Position numbers and translations under genes: made by a program
Shown: in pieces, positions 1-10,529 of the stretch
Layout: each line of letters starts with the position of its first letter
Position numbering within the stretch: the first letter of the stretch is position 1
The notes under the pieces: generated by a model
Database searches by the model: none
What the model was told of the DNA's origin: nothing
What the model saw: the letters and a program-made list of their open reading frames with translations, nothing else
NCBI GenBank assembly: GCA_964057225.1
Contig: OZ059897.1
Coordinates: 1,116,001-1,180,000, forward strand
DNA from: Auanema rhodensis
Taxonomy: Eukaryota > Nematoda > Chromadorea > Rhabditida > Rhabditidae
Direction of reading: 5' to 3'
DNA: 64,000 bases

Positions 1-65
1 TTTAAGCTGCGTCGATCTGTGTTATCAGATTTGCGCTAGCTTAAAAATGCACCGAGATATCAACT

Positions 66-87
66 GATATAAGTTCACACTTATATC
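66..87. other. Hairpin with 8-bp perfect stem (once per monomer)
   Basis: GATATAAG at 66-73 and CTTATATC at 80-87 are perfect inverted copies around a 6-nt loop, TTCACA. The element recurs every 351 bp. Units with GAAATAAG, CTTGTATC, CTTACATC or CATATATC lose a pair or two. GATATC at 56-61 places a further GATAT exactly 10 bp upstream of the left arm. Confidence 0.8.
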
Positions 88-194
88 CTCGATTTTCACC
101 CTGAAGAATTAATTTGTTCGTTAAATAACATTGTCCATCGTCTTCGCCTTGAAAAAAGAAATCTAAAAACATCTACTTTTCGTAAAAGTATCTT

Positions 195-232
195 GAAATT
201 TTTCAGGAAAATTTTTGTCAAAATGTTTTTGG
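195..232. other. A/T-tract block, possible DNA curvature
   Basis: AAATTTTT at 196-203, AAAATTTT with one more T at 208-216, AAAA at 220-223 and TTTTT at 226-230 follow at roughly 6-12 bp spacing. Runs like these, when near one helical turn apart, are known to bend DNA. The block sits at the border between the variable block and the invariant core and is present in all units except the four 316-bp ones, which lose its left half. Confidence 0.55.
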
Positions 233-237
233 AAGCA

Positions 238-265
238 ATGTTGAGTGTACATGGAAACTCAACAT
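238..265. other. Hairpin with 9-bp perfect stem in the invariant core
   Basis: ATGTTGAGT at 238-246 pairs with ACTCAACAT at 257-265 across a 10-nt loop, GTACATGGAA, which holds most of a TGTACA site. Almost all units keep it unchanged. Exceptions are GTTAAGT units (for example 20246, 34984, 35336), GAGTATAC and GAGTGAAC units that change only the loop, and GTTGACTGTATATGG at 63622. Confidence 0.8.
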
Positions 266-466
266 ACACTAATGCATCATTTTTCAAACGATCATAACTA
301 ATTTTTGTATTGAGCGTTTCTTAATGTTGTATAGTGCATTTGATGCGGATTTTCAAGCTGCGTCGATCTGTCTTATCCGATTTGCGCTAGCTTAAAAATG
401 CACCGAGATATCAACTGATATAAGTTCACACTTATATCCTCGATTTTCACTCTGAAGAATTAATTT

Positions 467-483
467 TTTCGTTGAATAACATT
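467..483 (+). other. Weak CENP-B-box-like sequence (once per monomer)
   Basis: Set against the CENP-B box core (nTTCGnnnnAnnCGGGn), the sequence TTTCGTTGAATAACATT keeps TTCG and the central A but has ACAT in place of CGGG, that is 5 of 9 required positions. It recurs in most units as TTCGTTGAATAAC or TTCGTTGATTAAC; both keep or change the A only by the frame used. The match is too weak to call a binding site. Confidence 0.25.
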
Positions 484-702
484 GTCCATCGTCTTCGCCT
501 TGAAAAAAAGAATCTAAAAACATCTACTTTTTGTGAAATTATCTTGAAATTTTTTGGGGAAATTTTTGTCAAAATGTTTTTGGAAGCAATGTTGAGTGTA
601 CATGGAAACTCAACATACACTAATGCATCATTTTTCAAACAATCATAAATAATTTTTGTATTGAGCGTTTTTCAATGTAGTATAATGCATTCGATGCGGA
701 TT

Positions 703-2106
703 TTTAAGCTGCGTCGATCTGTGTTATTAGATTTGAGTTAGCTTAAAAATGCACCGAGATATCAACTGATATAAGTTCACACTTATATCCTCGATTTTCA
801 CCCTGAAGAATTAATTTTTTCGTTGAATAAAATTGTCCATCGTCTTCGCCTTGAGAGAAGGAATCTAAGAACATCTAGTTTTTGTAAAATTATTTTGAAA
901 TTTTTCGGGAAAATTTTTGTCAAAATGTTTTTGGAAGCAATGTTGAGTGTACATGGAAACTCAACATACACTAATGCATCATTTTTCAAACAATCATAAA
1001 TAATTTTTGTATTGAGCGTTTCTCAATGTGGTATAGTGCATTCGGAACAAATGTTTAAGCTGCGTCGATCTGTGTTATCAGATTTGCGCTAGCTTAAAAA
1101 TGCACCGAGATATCAATTGAAATAAGTTCACACTTATATCCTCGATTTTCACCCTGAAGAATTAATTTTTTCGTTGAATAACATTGTCCATCGTCTTCGC
1201 CTTAAAAAAAAGAATCTAAAAACATCTAGTTTTTGTAGAATTATCTTGAAATTTTTCGGGATAATTTTTGTCAAAATGTTTTTGGAAGCAATGTTGAGTG
1301 TACATGGAAACTCAACATACACTAATGCATCATTTTTCAAACAATCATAAATAATTTTTGTATTGAGCGTTTCTCAATGTTATATAGTGCATTCGATGCG
1401 GATTTTTAAGCTGCGTCGATCTGTGTTATTAGATTTGAGTTAGCTTAAAAATGCACCGAGATATCAACTGATATAAGTTCACACTTATATCCTCGATTTT
1501 CACCCTGAAGAATTAATTTTTTCGTTGAATAAAATTGTCCATCGTCTTCGCCTTGAGAGAAGGAATCTAAGAACATCTAGTTTTTGTAAAATTATTTTGA
1601 AATTTTTCGGGAAAATTTTTGTCAAAATGTTTTTGGAAGCAATGTTGAGTGTACATGGAAACTCAACATACACTAATGCATCATTTTTCAAACAATCATA
1701 AATAATTTTTGTATTGAGCGTTTCTCAATGTGGTATAGTGCATTCGGAACAAATGTTTAAGCTGCGTCGATCTGTGTTATCAGATTTGCGCTAGCTTAAA
1801 AATGCACCGAGATATCAATTGAAATAAGTTCACACTTATATCCTCGATTTTCACCCTGAAGAATTAATTTTTTCGTTGAATAACATTGTCCATCGTCTTC
1901 GCCTTAAAAAAAAGAATCTAAGAACATCTAGTTTTTGTAAAATTATTTTGAAATTTTTCGGGAAAATTTTTGTCAAAATGTTTTTGGAAGCAATGTTGAG
2001 TGTACATGGAAACTCAACATACACTAATGCATCATTTTTCAAACAATCATAAATAATTTTTGTATTGAGCGTTTATCCATGTAGTATAGTGCCTTCGATG
2101 CGGATT
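703..2106. repeat. Two-monomer repeat, 702 bp x 2
   Basis: The units starting at 703 and 1405 agree closely; both share GAGAGAAGGAATCTAAGAAC and the GGAACAAATG join. The units at 1054 and 1756 agree only in their left part. From about 1921 the second one carries the variable block of its left-hand neighbour (TCTAAGAAC, then TATTTTGAAA), so it is a recombinant monomer. Confidence 0.7.
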
Positions 2107-3159
2107 TTTAAGCTGCGTCGATCTGTGTTATCAGATTTGAGTTAGCTTAAAAATGCACCGAGATATCAACTGATATAAGTTCACACTTATATCCTCGATT
2201 TTCACCCTGAAGAATTAATTTTTTCGTTGAATAACATTGTCCATCGTCTTCGCCTTGAAAACAAAAATCTAAAAACATCTAGTTTTTGTAAAATTATCTT
2301 GAAATTTTTCGGGAAAATTTTTGTCAAAATGTTTTTGGAAGCAATGTTGAGTGTACATGGAAACTCAACATACACTAATGCATCATTTTTCAAACAATCA
2401 TAAATAATTTTTGTATTGAGCGTTTTTCAATGTAGTATAATGCATTCGATGCGGATTTTTAAGTTGCGTCGATCTGTGTTATCAGATTTGAGTTAGCTTA
2501 AAAATGCACCGAGATATCAACTGATATAAGTTCACACTTATATCCTCGATTTTAACCCTGAAGAATTAATTTTTTCGTTGAAAAACATTGTCCATGGTCT
2601 TCGCCTTAAAAAAAGGAAATTAGAAACATTTACTTTCTGTAAAATTATCTTGAATTTTTTCGGGATAATTTTTGTCAAAATGTTTTTGGAAGCAATGTTG
2701 AGTGTACATGGAAACTCAACATACACTAATGCATCATTTTTCAAACAATCATAAATAATTTTTGTATTGAGCGTTTCTCAATGTTATATAGTGCATTCGA
2801 TGCGGATTTTTAAGCTGCTTCGATCTGTGTTATTAGATTTGCGCTAGCTTAAAAATGCACCGAGATATCAACTGATATAAGTTCACACTTATATCCTCGA
2901 TTTTCACCCTGAAGAATTAATTTTTTCGTTGAATAAAATTGTCCATCGTCTTCGCAATAAGAAAAGGAATCTAAGAACATCTAGTTTTTGTAAAATTATC
3001 TTGAAATTTTTCGGGATAATTTTTGTCAAAATGTTTTTGGAAGCAATGTTGAGTGTACATGGAAACTCAACATACACTAATGCATCATTTTTCAAACAAT
3101 CATAAATAATTTTTGTATTGAGCGTTTCTCAATGTTATATAGTGCATTCGATGCGGATT

Positions 3160-6100
3160 TTTAAGCTGCGTCGATCTGTGTTATTAGATTTGAGTTAGCT
3201 TAAAAATGCACCGAGATATCAACTGATATAAGTTCACACTTATATCCTCGATTTTCACCCTGAAGAATTAATTTTTTCGTTGAATAAAATTGTCCATCGT
3301 CTTCGCCTTGAGAAAAGGAATCTAAGAACATCTAGTTTTTGTAAAATTATCTTGAAATTTTTCGGGAAAATTTTTGTCAAAATGTTTTTGGAAGCAATGT
3401 TGAGTGTACATGGAAACTCAACATACACTAATGCATCATTTTTCAAACAATCATAAATAATTTTTGTATTGAGCGTTTCTCAATGTGGTATAGTGCATTC
3501 GGAACAAATGTTTAAGCTGCGTCGATCTGTGTTATCAGATTTGCGCTAGCTTAAAAATGCACCGAGATATCAATTGAAATAAGTTCACACTTATATCCTC
3601 GATTTTCACCCTGAAGAATTAATTTTTTCGTTGAATAACATTGTCCATCGTCTTCGCCTTAAAAAAAAGAATCTAAAAACATCTAGTTTTTGTAAAATTA
3701 TCTTGAAATTTTTCGGGAAAATTTTTGTCAAAATGTTTTTGGAAGCAATGTTGAGTGTACATGGAAACTCAACATACACTAATGCATCATTTTTCAAACA
3801 ATCATAAATAATTTTTGTATTGAGCGTTTATCCATGTAGTATAGTGCCTTCGATGCGGATTTTTAAGCTGCGTCGATCTGTGTTATCAGATTTGAGTTAG
3901 CTTAAAAATGCACCGAGATATCAACTGATATAAGTTCACACTTATATCCTCGATTTTCACCCTGAAGAATTAATTTTTTCGTTGAATAACATTGTCCATC
4001 GTCTTCGCCTTAAAAAAAAGAATCTAAAAACATCTAGTTTTTGTAAAATTATCTTGAAATTTTTCGGGAAAATTTTTGTCAAAATGTTTTTGGAAGCAAT
4101 GTTGAGTGTACATGGAAACTCAACATACACTAATGCATCATTTTTCAAACAATCATAAATAATTTTTGTATTGAGCGTTTTTCAATGTAGTATAATGCAT
4201 TCGATGCGGATTTTTAAGTTGCGTCGATCTGTGTTATCAGATTTGAGTTAGCTTAAAAATGCACCGAGATATCAACTGATATAAGTTCACACTTATATCC
4301 TCGATTTTCACCCTGAAGAATTAATTTTTTCGTTGAATAACATTGTCCATCGTCTTCGCCTTAAAAAAAAGAATCTAAAAACATCTAGTTTTTGTAAAAT
4401 TATCTTGAAATTTTTCGGGAAAATTTTTGTCAAAATGTTTTTGGAAGCAATGTTGAGTGTACATGGAAACTCAACATACACTAATGCATCATTTTTCAAA
4501 CAATCATAAATAATTTTTGTATTGAGCGTTTTTCAATGTAGTATAATGCATTCGATGCGGATTTTTAAGTTGCGTCGATCTGTGTTATCAGATTTGAGTT
4601 AGCTTAAAAATGCACCGAGATATCAACTGATATAAGTTCACACTTATATCCTCGATTTTAACCCTGAAGAATTAATTTTTTCGTTGAAAAACATTGTCCA
4701 TGGTCTTCGCCTTAAAAAAAGGAAATTAGAAACATTTACTTTCTGTAAAATTATCTTGAAATTTTTCGGGATAATTTTTGTCAAAATGTTTTTGGAAGCA
4801 ATGTTGAGTGTACATGGAAACTCAACATACACTAATGCATCATTTTTCAAACAATCATAAATAATTTTTGTATTGAGCGTTTCTTAATGTATTATAGTGC
4901 ATTCGGTGCGGATTTCTAAGCTGCGTCGATCTGTGTTATTAGATTTGCGCTAGCTTAAAAATGCACCGAGATATCAACTGATATAAGTTCACACTTATAT
5001 CCTCGATTTTCACCCTGAAGAATTAATTTTTTCGTTGAATAAAATTGTCCATCGTCTTCGCAATAAGAAAAGGAATCTGAGAACATCTAGTTTTTGTAAA
5101 ATTATCTTGAAATATTTCGGGATAATTTTTGTCAAAATGTTTTTGGAAGCAATGTTGAGTGTACATGGAAACTCAACATACACTAATGCATCATTTTTCA
5201 AACAATCATAAATAATTTTTGTATTGAGCGTTTCTCAATGTAGTATAGTGCATTCGATGCGGATTTTTAAGCTGCTTCGATCTGTGTTATCAGATTTGCG
5301 CCAGCTTAAAAATGCACCCAGATATCAACTGATATAAATTCACACTTATATCCTCGATTTTCACCCTGAAGAGTTAATTTTTTCGTTGAATAACATTGTC
5401 CATCGTCTTCGCCTTAAGAAAAGGAATCTAAAAACATAAACTTTTCGTGAAATTATCTTGAAATTTTTCGGGAAAATTTTTGTCAAAATGTTTTTGGAAG
5501 CAATGTTGAGTGTACATGGAAACTCAACATACACTAATGCATCATTTTTCAAACAATCATAAATAATTTTTGTATTGAGCTTTTCTCAATGTAGTATAAT
5601 GCTTTCGATGCGGATTTTTAAGCTGCGTCGATCTGTGTTATCAGATTTGCGCTAGCTTAAAAATGCACCGAGATATCAATTGAAATAAGTTCACACATAT
5701 ATCCTCGATTTTCACCCTGAAGAATTAATTTTTTCGTTAAATAACATTGTCCATCGTTTTCGCCTTGAAAAAAGAAATCTAAAAACATCTACTTTTCGTA
5801 AAAGTATCTTGAAATTTTTTGGGGAAATTTTTGTCAAAATGTTTTTGGAAGCAATGTTGAGTGTACATGGAAACTCAACATACACTAATGCATCATTTTT
5901 CAAACGATCATAACTAATTTTTGTATTGAGCGTTTCTTATTGTTGTATAGTGCATTCGATGCGGATTTTTAAGCTGCGTCGATCTGTCTTATCCGATTTG
6001 CGCTAGCTTAAAAATGCACCGAGATATCAACTGATATAAGTTCACACTTATATCCTCGATTTTCACTCTGAAGAATTAATTTTTTCGTTGAATAACATTG

Positions 6101-8424
6101 TCCATCGTCTTCGCCTTAAAAAAAAGAATCTAAAAACATCTACTTTTTGTAAAATTATCTTGAAATTTTTTGGGGAAATTTTTGTCAAAATGTTTTTGGA
6201 AGCAATGTTGAGTGTACATGGAAACTCAACATACACTAATGCATCATTTTTCAAACAATCATAAATAATTTTTGTATTGAGCGTTTCTCAATGTTATATA
6301 GTGCATTCGATGCGGATTTTTAAGCTGCGTCGATCTGTGTTATTAGATTTGAGTTAGCTTAAAAATGCACCGAGATATCAACTGATATAAGTTCACACTT
6401 ATATCCTCGATTTTCACCCTGAAGAATTAATTTTTTCGTTGAATAAAATTGTCCATCGTCTTCGCCTTAAGAAAAGGAATCTAAAAACATATACTTTTCG
6501 TGAAATTATCTTGAAATTTTTTGGGGAAATTTTTGTCAAAATGTTTTTGGAAGCAATGTTGAGTGTACATGGAAACTCAACATACACTAATGCATCATTT
6601 TTCAAACAATCATAAATAATTTTTGTATTGAGCGTTTCTCAATGTTATATAGTGCATTCGATGCGGATTTTTAAGCTGCGTCGATCTGTGTTATTAGATT
6701 TGAGTTAGCTTAAAAATGCACCGAGATATCAACTGATATAAGTTCACACTTATATCCTCGATTTTCACCCTGAAGAATTAATTTTTTCGTTGAATAAAAT
6801 TGTCCATCGTCTTTGCCTTGAGAAAAGGAATCTAAGAACATCTAGTTTTTGTAAAATTATCTTGAAATTTTTCGGGAAAATTTTTGTCAAAATGTTTTTG
6901 GAAGCAATGTTGAGTGTACATGGAAACTCAACATACACTAATGCATCATTTTTCAAACAATCATAAATAATTTTTGTATTGAGCGTTTCTCAATGTGGTA
7001 TAGTGCATTCGGAACAAATGTTTAAGCTGCGTCGATCTGTGTTATCAGATTTGCGCTAGCTTAAAAATGCACCGAGATATCAATTGAAATAAGTTCACAC
7101 TTATATCCTCGATTTTCACCCTGAAGAATTAATTTTTTCGTTGAAAAACATTGTCCATGGTCTTCGCCTTAAAAAAAGGAAATTAGAAACATTTACTTTC
7201 TGTAAAATTATCTTGAAATTTTTCGGGATAATTTTTGTCAAAATGTTTTTGGAAGCAATGTTGAGTGTACATGGAAACTCAACATACACTAATGCATCAT
7301 TTTTCAAACAATCATAAATAATTTTTGTATTGAGCGTTTCTCAATGTGGTATAGTGCATTCGGAACAAATGTTTAAGTTGCGTCGATCTGTGTTATCAGA
7401 TTTGCGCTAGCTTAAAAATGCACCGAGATATCAACTGATATAAGTTCACACTTATATCCTCGATTTTAACCCTGAAGAATTAATTTTTTCGTTGAATTAC
7501 ATTGTCCATCGTCTTCGCCTTGAAAAAAAGAATCTAAAAACATCTAGTTTTTGTAAAATTATCTTGAAATTTTTCGGGATAATTTTTGTCAAAATGTTTT
7601 TGGAAGCAATGTTGAGTGTACATGGAAACTCAACATACACTAATGCATCATTTTTCAAACAATCATAAATAATTTTTGTATTGAGCGTTTCTTAATGTAT
7701 TATAGTGCATTCGATGCGGATTTCTAAGCTGCGTCGATCTGTGTTATTAGATTTGCGCTAGCTTAAAAATGCACCGAGATATCAACTGATATAAGTTCAC
7801 ACTTATATCCTCGATTTTCACCCTGAAGAATTAATTTTTTTGTTGAATAAAATTGTCCATCGTCTTCGCAATAAGAAAAGGAATTTAAGAACATCTAGTT
7901 TTTGTAAAATTATCTTGAAATTTTTCGGGAAAATTTTTGTCAAAATGTTTTTGGAAGCAATGTTGAGTGTACATGGAAACTCAACATACACTAATGCATC
8001 ATTTTTCAAACAATCATAAATAATTTTTGTATTGAGCGTTTCTCAATGTGGTATAGTGCATTCGAAACAAATGTTTAAGCTGCGTCGATCTGTGTTATCA
8101 GATTTGCGCTAGCTTAAAAATGCACCGAGATATCAATTGAAATAAGTTCACACTTATATCCTCGATTTTCACCCTGAAGAATTAATTTTTTCGTTGAATA
8201 ACATTGTCCATCGTCTTCGCCTTAAGAAAAGGAATCTAAAAACATATACTTTTCGTGAAATTATCTTGAAATTTTTTGGGGAAATTTTTGTCAAAATGTT
8301 TTTGGAAGCAATGTTGAGTGTACATGGAAACTCAACATACACTAATGCATCATTTTTCAAACGATCATAACTAATTTTTGTATTGAGCGTTTCTTAATGT
8401 TGTATAGTGCATTCGATGCGGATT
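3160..8424. repeat. Domain A macro-repeat, copy 1 (15 monomers)
   Basis: The order of monomer types here matches 10530-15443. The offset is 7370 bp at the left end (3255 to 10625) and 7019 bp from 4659 onward (4659 to 11678, 5010 to 12029, 8169 to 15188). The change of offset is exactly one monomer: the unit at 4213-4563 has no partner in the other copy. Shared oddities include TATCCATGTAGTATAGTGCC, CACACATATATCC near 5695 and 12713, and GCACCCAGATATC near 5314 and 12333. The unit at 6319 differs in type from its partner at 13338, which suggests conversion in one copy. Confidence 0.8.
5614..5664. other. Near-palindrome across the monomer join (representative copy)
   Basis: ATTTTTAAGCTGCG at 5614-5627 can pair with CGC-T-AGCTTAAAAAT at 5650-5664, 14 bp with one bulged T at 5653. 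Inside the loop ATCTG at 5631-5635 can pair with CAGAT at 5642-5646 around a 6-nt loop. The element recurs at nearly every monomer join, often with one or two pairs lost: GCTTCG in C and D, GAGTTAGC in much of A, TCCGATT in the inner stem of many units, ATGTTTAAGC where the join is AACAAATG. A D-domain example has its 11-bp outer arms at 63730-63740 and 63770-63780. Cruciform or hairpin formation is inference. Confidence 0.75.
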
Positions 8425-9125
8425 TTTAAGCTGCGTCGATCTGTCTTATCCGATTTGCGCTAGCTTAAAAATGCACCGAGATATCAATTGAAATAAGTTC
8501 ACACTTATATCCTCGATTTTCACCCTGAAGAATTAATTTTTTCGTTGAATAACATTGTCCATCGTCTTCGCCTTAAAAAAAAGAATCTAAAAACATCTAG
8601 TTTTTGTAAAATTATCTTGAAATTTTTCGGGAAAATTTTTGTCAAAATGTTTTTGGAAGCAATGTTGAGTGTACATGGAAACTCAACATACACTAATGCA
8701 TCATTTTTCAAACAATCATAAATAATTTTTGTATTGAGCGTTTTTCAATGTAGTATAATGCATTCGATGCGGATTTTTAAGTTGCGTCGATCTGTGTTAT
8801 CAGATTTGAGTTAGCTTAAAAATGCACCGAGATATCAACTGATATAAGTTCACACTTATATCCTCGATTTTCACCCTGAAGAATTAATTTTTTCGTTGAA
8901 TAACATTGTCCATCGTCTTCGCCTAAAAAAAAGAATCTAAAAACATCTAGTTTTTGTAAAATTATCTTGAAATTTTTCGGGAAAATTTTTGTCAAAATGT
9001 TTTTGGAAGCAATGTTGAGTGTACATGGAAACTCAACATACACTAATGCATCATTTTTCAAACAATCATAAATAATTTTTGTATTGAGCGTTTCTCAATG
9101 TTATATAGTGCATTCGATGCGGATT
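7723..9125. repeat. Four-monomer repeat, copy 1 (1403 bp)
   Basis: Units at 7723, 8074, 8425 and 8776 match units at 9126, 9477, 9828 and 10179 in type and order. The first unit carries GTCTTCGCAATAAGAAAAGG, the second CTTAAGAAAAGG with TTTTGGGGAAATT. Copy 1 is 1 bp short because of the single-base deletion at about 8924. Confidence 0.8.
8776..9125. repeat. 350-bp monomer with a 1-bp deletion
   Basis: One T is missing in GCCTAAAAAAAAG at about 8924; related units read GCCTTAAAAAAAAG. This shifts the phase of the rest of the array by 1 bp. The partner unit in the neighbouring four-mer (10179-10529) keeps the base, so the deletion is younger than that duplication or was repaired in the partner. 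Confidence 0.85.
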
Positions 9126-10529
9126 TTTAAGCTGCGTCGATCTGTGTTATTAGATTTGAGTTAGCTTAAAAATGCACCGAGATATCAACTGATATAAGTT
9201 CACACTTATATCCTCGATTTTCACCCTGAAGAATTAATTTTTTTGTTGAATAAAATTGTCCATCGTCTTCGCAATAAGAAAAGGAATTTAAGAACATCTA
9301 GTTTTTGTAAAATTATCTTGAAATTTTTCGGGAAAATTTTTGTCAAAATGTTTTTGGAAGCAATGTTGAGTGTACATGGAAACTCAACATACACTAATGC
9401 ATCATTTTTCAAACAGTCATAAATAATTTTTGTATTGAGCGTTTCTCAATGTGGTATAGTGCATTCGAAACAAATGTTTAAGCTGCGTCGATCTGTGTTA
9501 TCAGATTTGCGCTAGCTTAAAAATGCACCGAGATATCAATTGAAATAAGTTCACACTTATATCCTCGATTTTCACCCTGAAGAATTAATTTTTTCGTTGA
9601 ATAACATTGTCCATCGTCTTCGCCTTAAGAAAAGGAATCTAAAAACATATACTTTTCGTGAAATTATCTTGAAATTTTTTGGGGAAATTTTTGTCAAAAT
9701 GTTTTTGGAAGCAATGTTGAGTGTACATGGAAACTCAACATACACTAATGCATCATTTTTCAAACGATCATAACTAATTTTTGTATTGAGCGTTTCTTAA
9801 TGTTGTATAGTGCATTCGATGCGGATTTTTAAGCTGCGTCGATCTGTCTTATCCGATTTGCGCTAGCTTAAAAATGCACCGAGATATCAATTGAAATAAG
9901 TTCACACTTATATCCTCGATTTTCACCCTGAAGAATTAATTTTTTCGTTGAATAACATTGTCCATCGTCTTCGCCTTAAAAAAAAGAATCTAAAAACATC
10001 TAGTTTTTGTAAAATTATCTTGAAATTTTTCGGGAAAATTTTTGTCAAAATGTTTTTGGAAGCAATGTTGAGTGTACATGGAAACTCAACATACACTAAT
10101 GCATCATTTTTCAAACAATCATAAATAATTTTTGTATTGAGCGTTTTTCAATGTAGTATAATGCATTCGATGCGGATTTTTAAGTTGCGTCGATCTGTGT
10201 TATCAGATTTGAGTTAGCTTAAAAATGCACCGAGATATCAACTGATATAAGTTCACACTTATATCCTCGATTTTCACCCTGAAGAATTAATTTTTTCGTT
10301 GAATAACATTGTCCATCGTCTTCGCCTTAAAAAAAAGAATCTAAAAACATCTAGTTTTTGTAAAATTATCTTGAAATTTTTCGGGAAAATTTTTGTCAAA
10401 ATGTTTTTGGAAGCAATGTTGAGTGTACATGGAAACTCAACATACACTAATGCATCATTTTTCAAACAATCATAAATAATTTTTGTATTGAGCGTTTCTC
10501 AATGTTATATAGTGCATTCGATGCGGATT
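9126..10529. repeat. Four-monomer repeat, copy 2 (1404 bp)
   Basis: This is the second copy of the block at 7723-9125. The two copies together fill the stretch joining the two domain A macro-repeat copies. Their exact tandem placement points to unequal exchange between sister arrays. Confidence 0.8.

Larger units (their letters stand above)
1..351. repeat. Reference monomer (unit 1) with internal landmarks
   Basis: This unit serves as the ruler for all others. Its landmarks are: right arm of the join palindrome 1-50; GATATC at 56-61; 8-bp-stem hairpin 66-87; CACCCTGAAG at 96; CENP-B-box-like stretch about 116-132; variable block about 149-210; A/T-tract block 195-232; invariant core 211-277 with a 9-bp-stem hairpin at 238-265 and ATGCAT at 272-277; second variable stretch about 289-351. 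It has 112 G or C in 351 (about 32%). GATATC and TGTACA occur almost once per unit, so cutting there should give a 351-bp ladder. No internal half- or third-unit duplication was obvious by eye. Confidence 0.9.

Noticed and set aside
96-287. A 63-codon reverse-strand open frame repeated once per monomer (96-287 and so on), with a constant first 26 residues and a basic stretch
   Set aside because: The only possible start is TTG, not ATG. The frame is broken by TAA in all domain B units (GTTAAAT), by frameshift at about 8924 and by start loss near 60151. The amino-acid pattern simply mirrors the invariant core and variable block of the DNA. No codon-position bias was evident by eye. I regard it as a by-product of the satellite.
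1-351. Monomer made of two or three shorter internal repeats (351 = 3 x 117)
   Set aside because: Only short AT-rich likenesses were found, such as CAATGTTGAGTGTACAT and CAATGTTATATAGTGCAT about 80 bp apart. They are not at thirds or halves of the unit and could be chance.
2538-2744. Longer 68-codon version of the frame in units with TTTTAACCCTGAAG (2538, 4644, 11663, 14471, 17279, 19385)
   Set aside because: A single C-to-A change removes the TGA and the frame runs to the next stop 15 bp on. There is no sign of selection for the extension.
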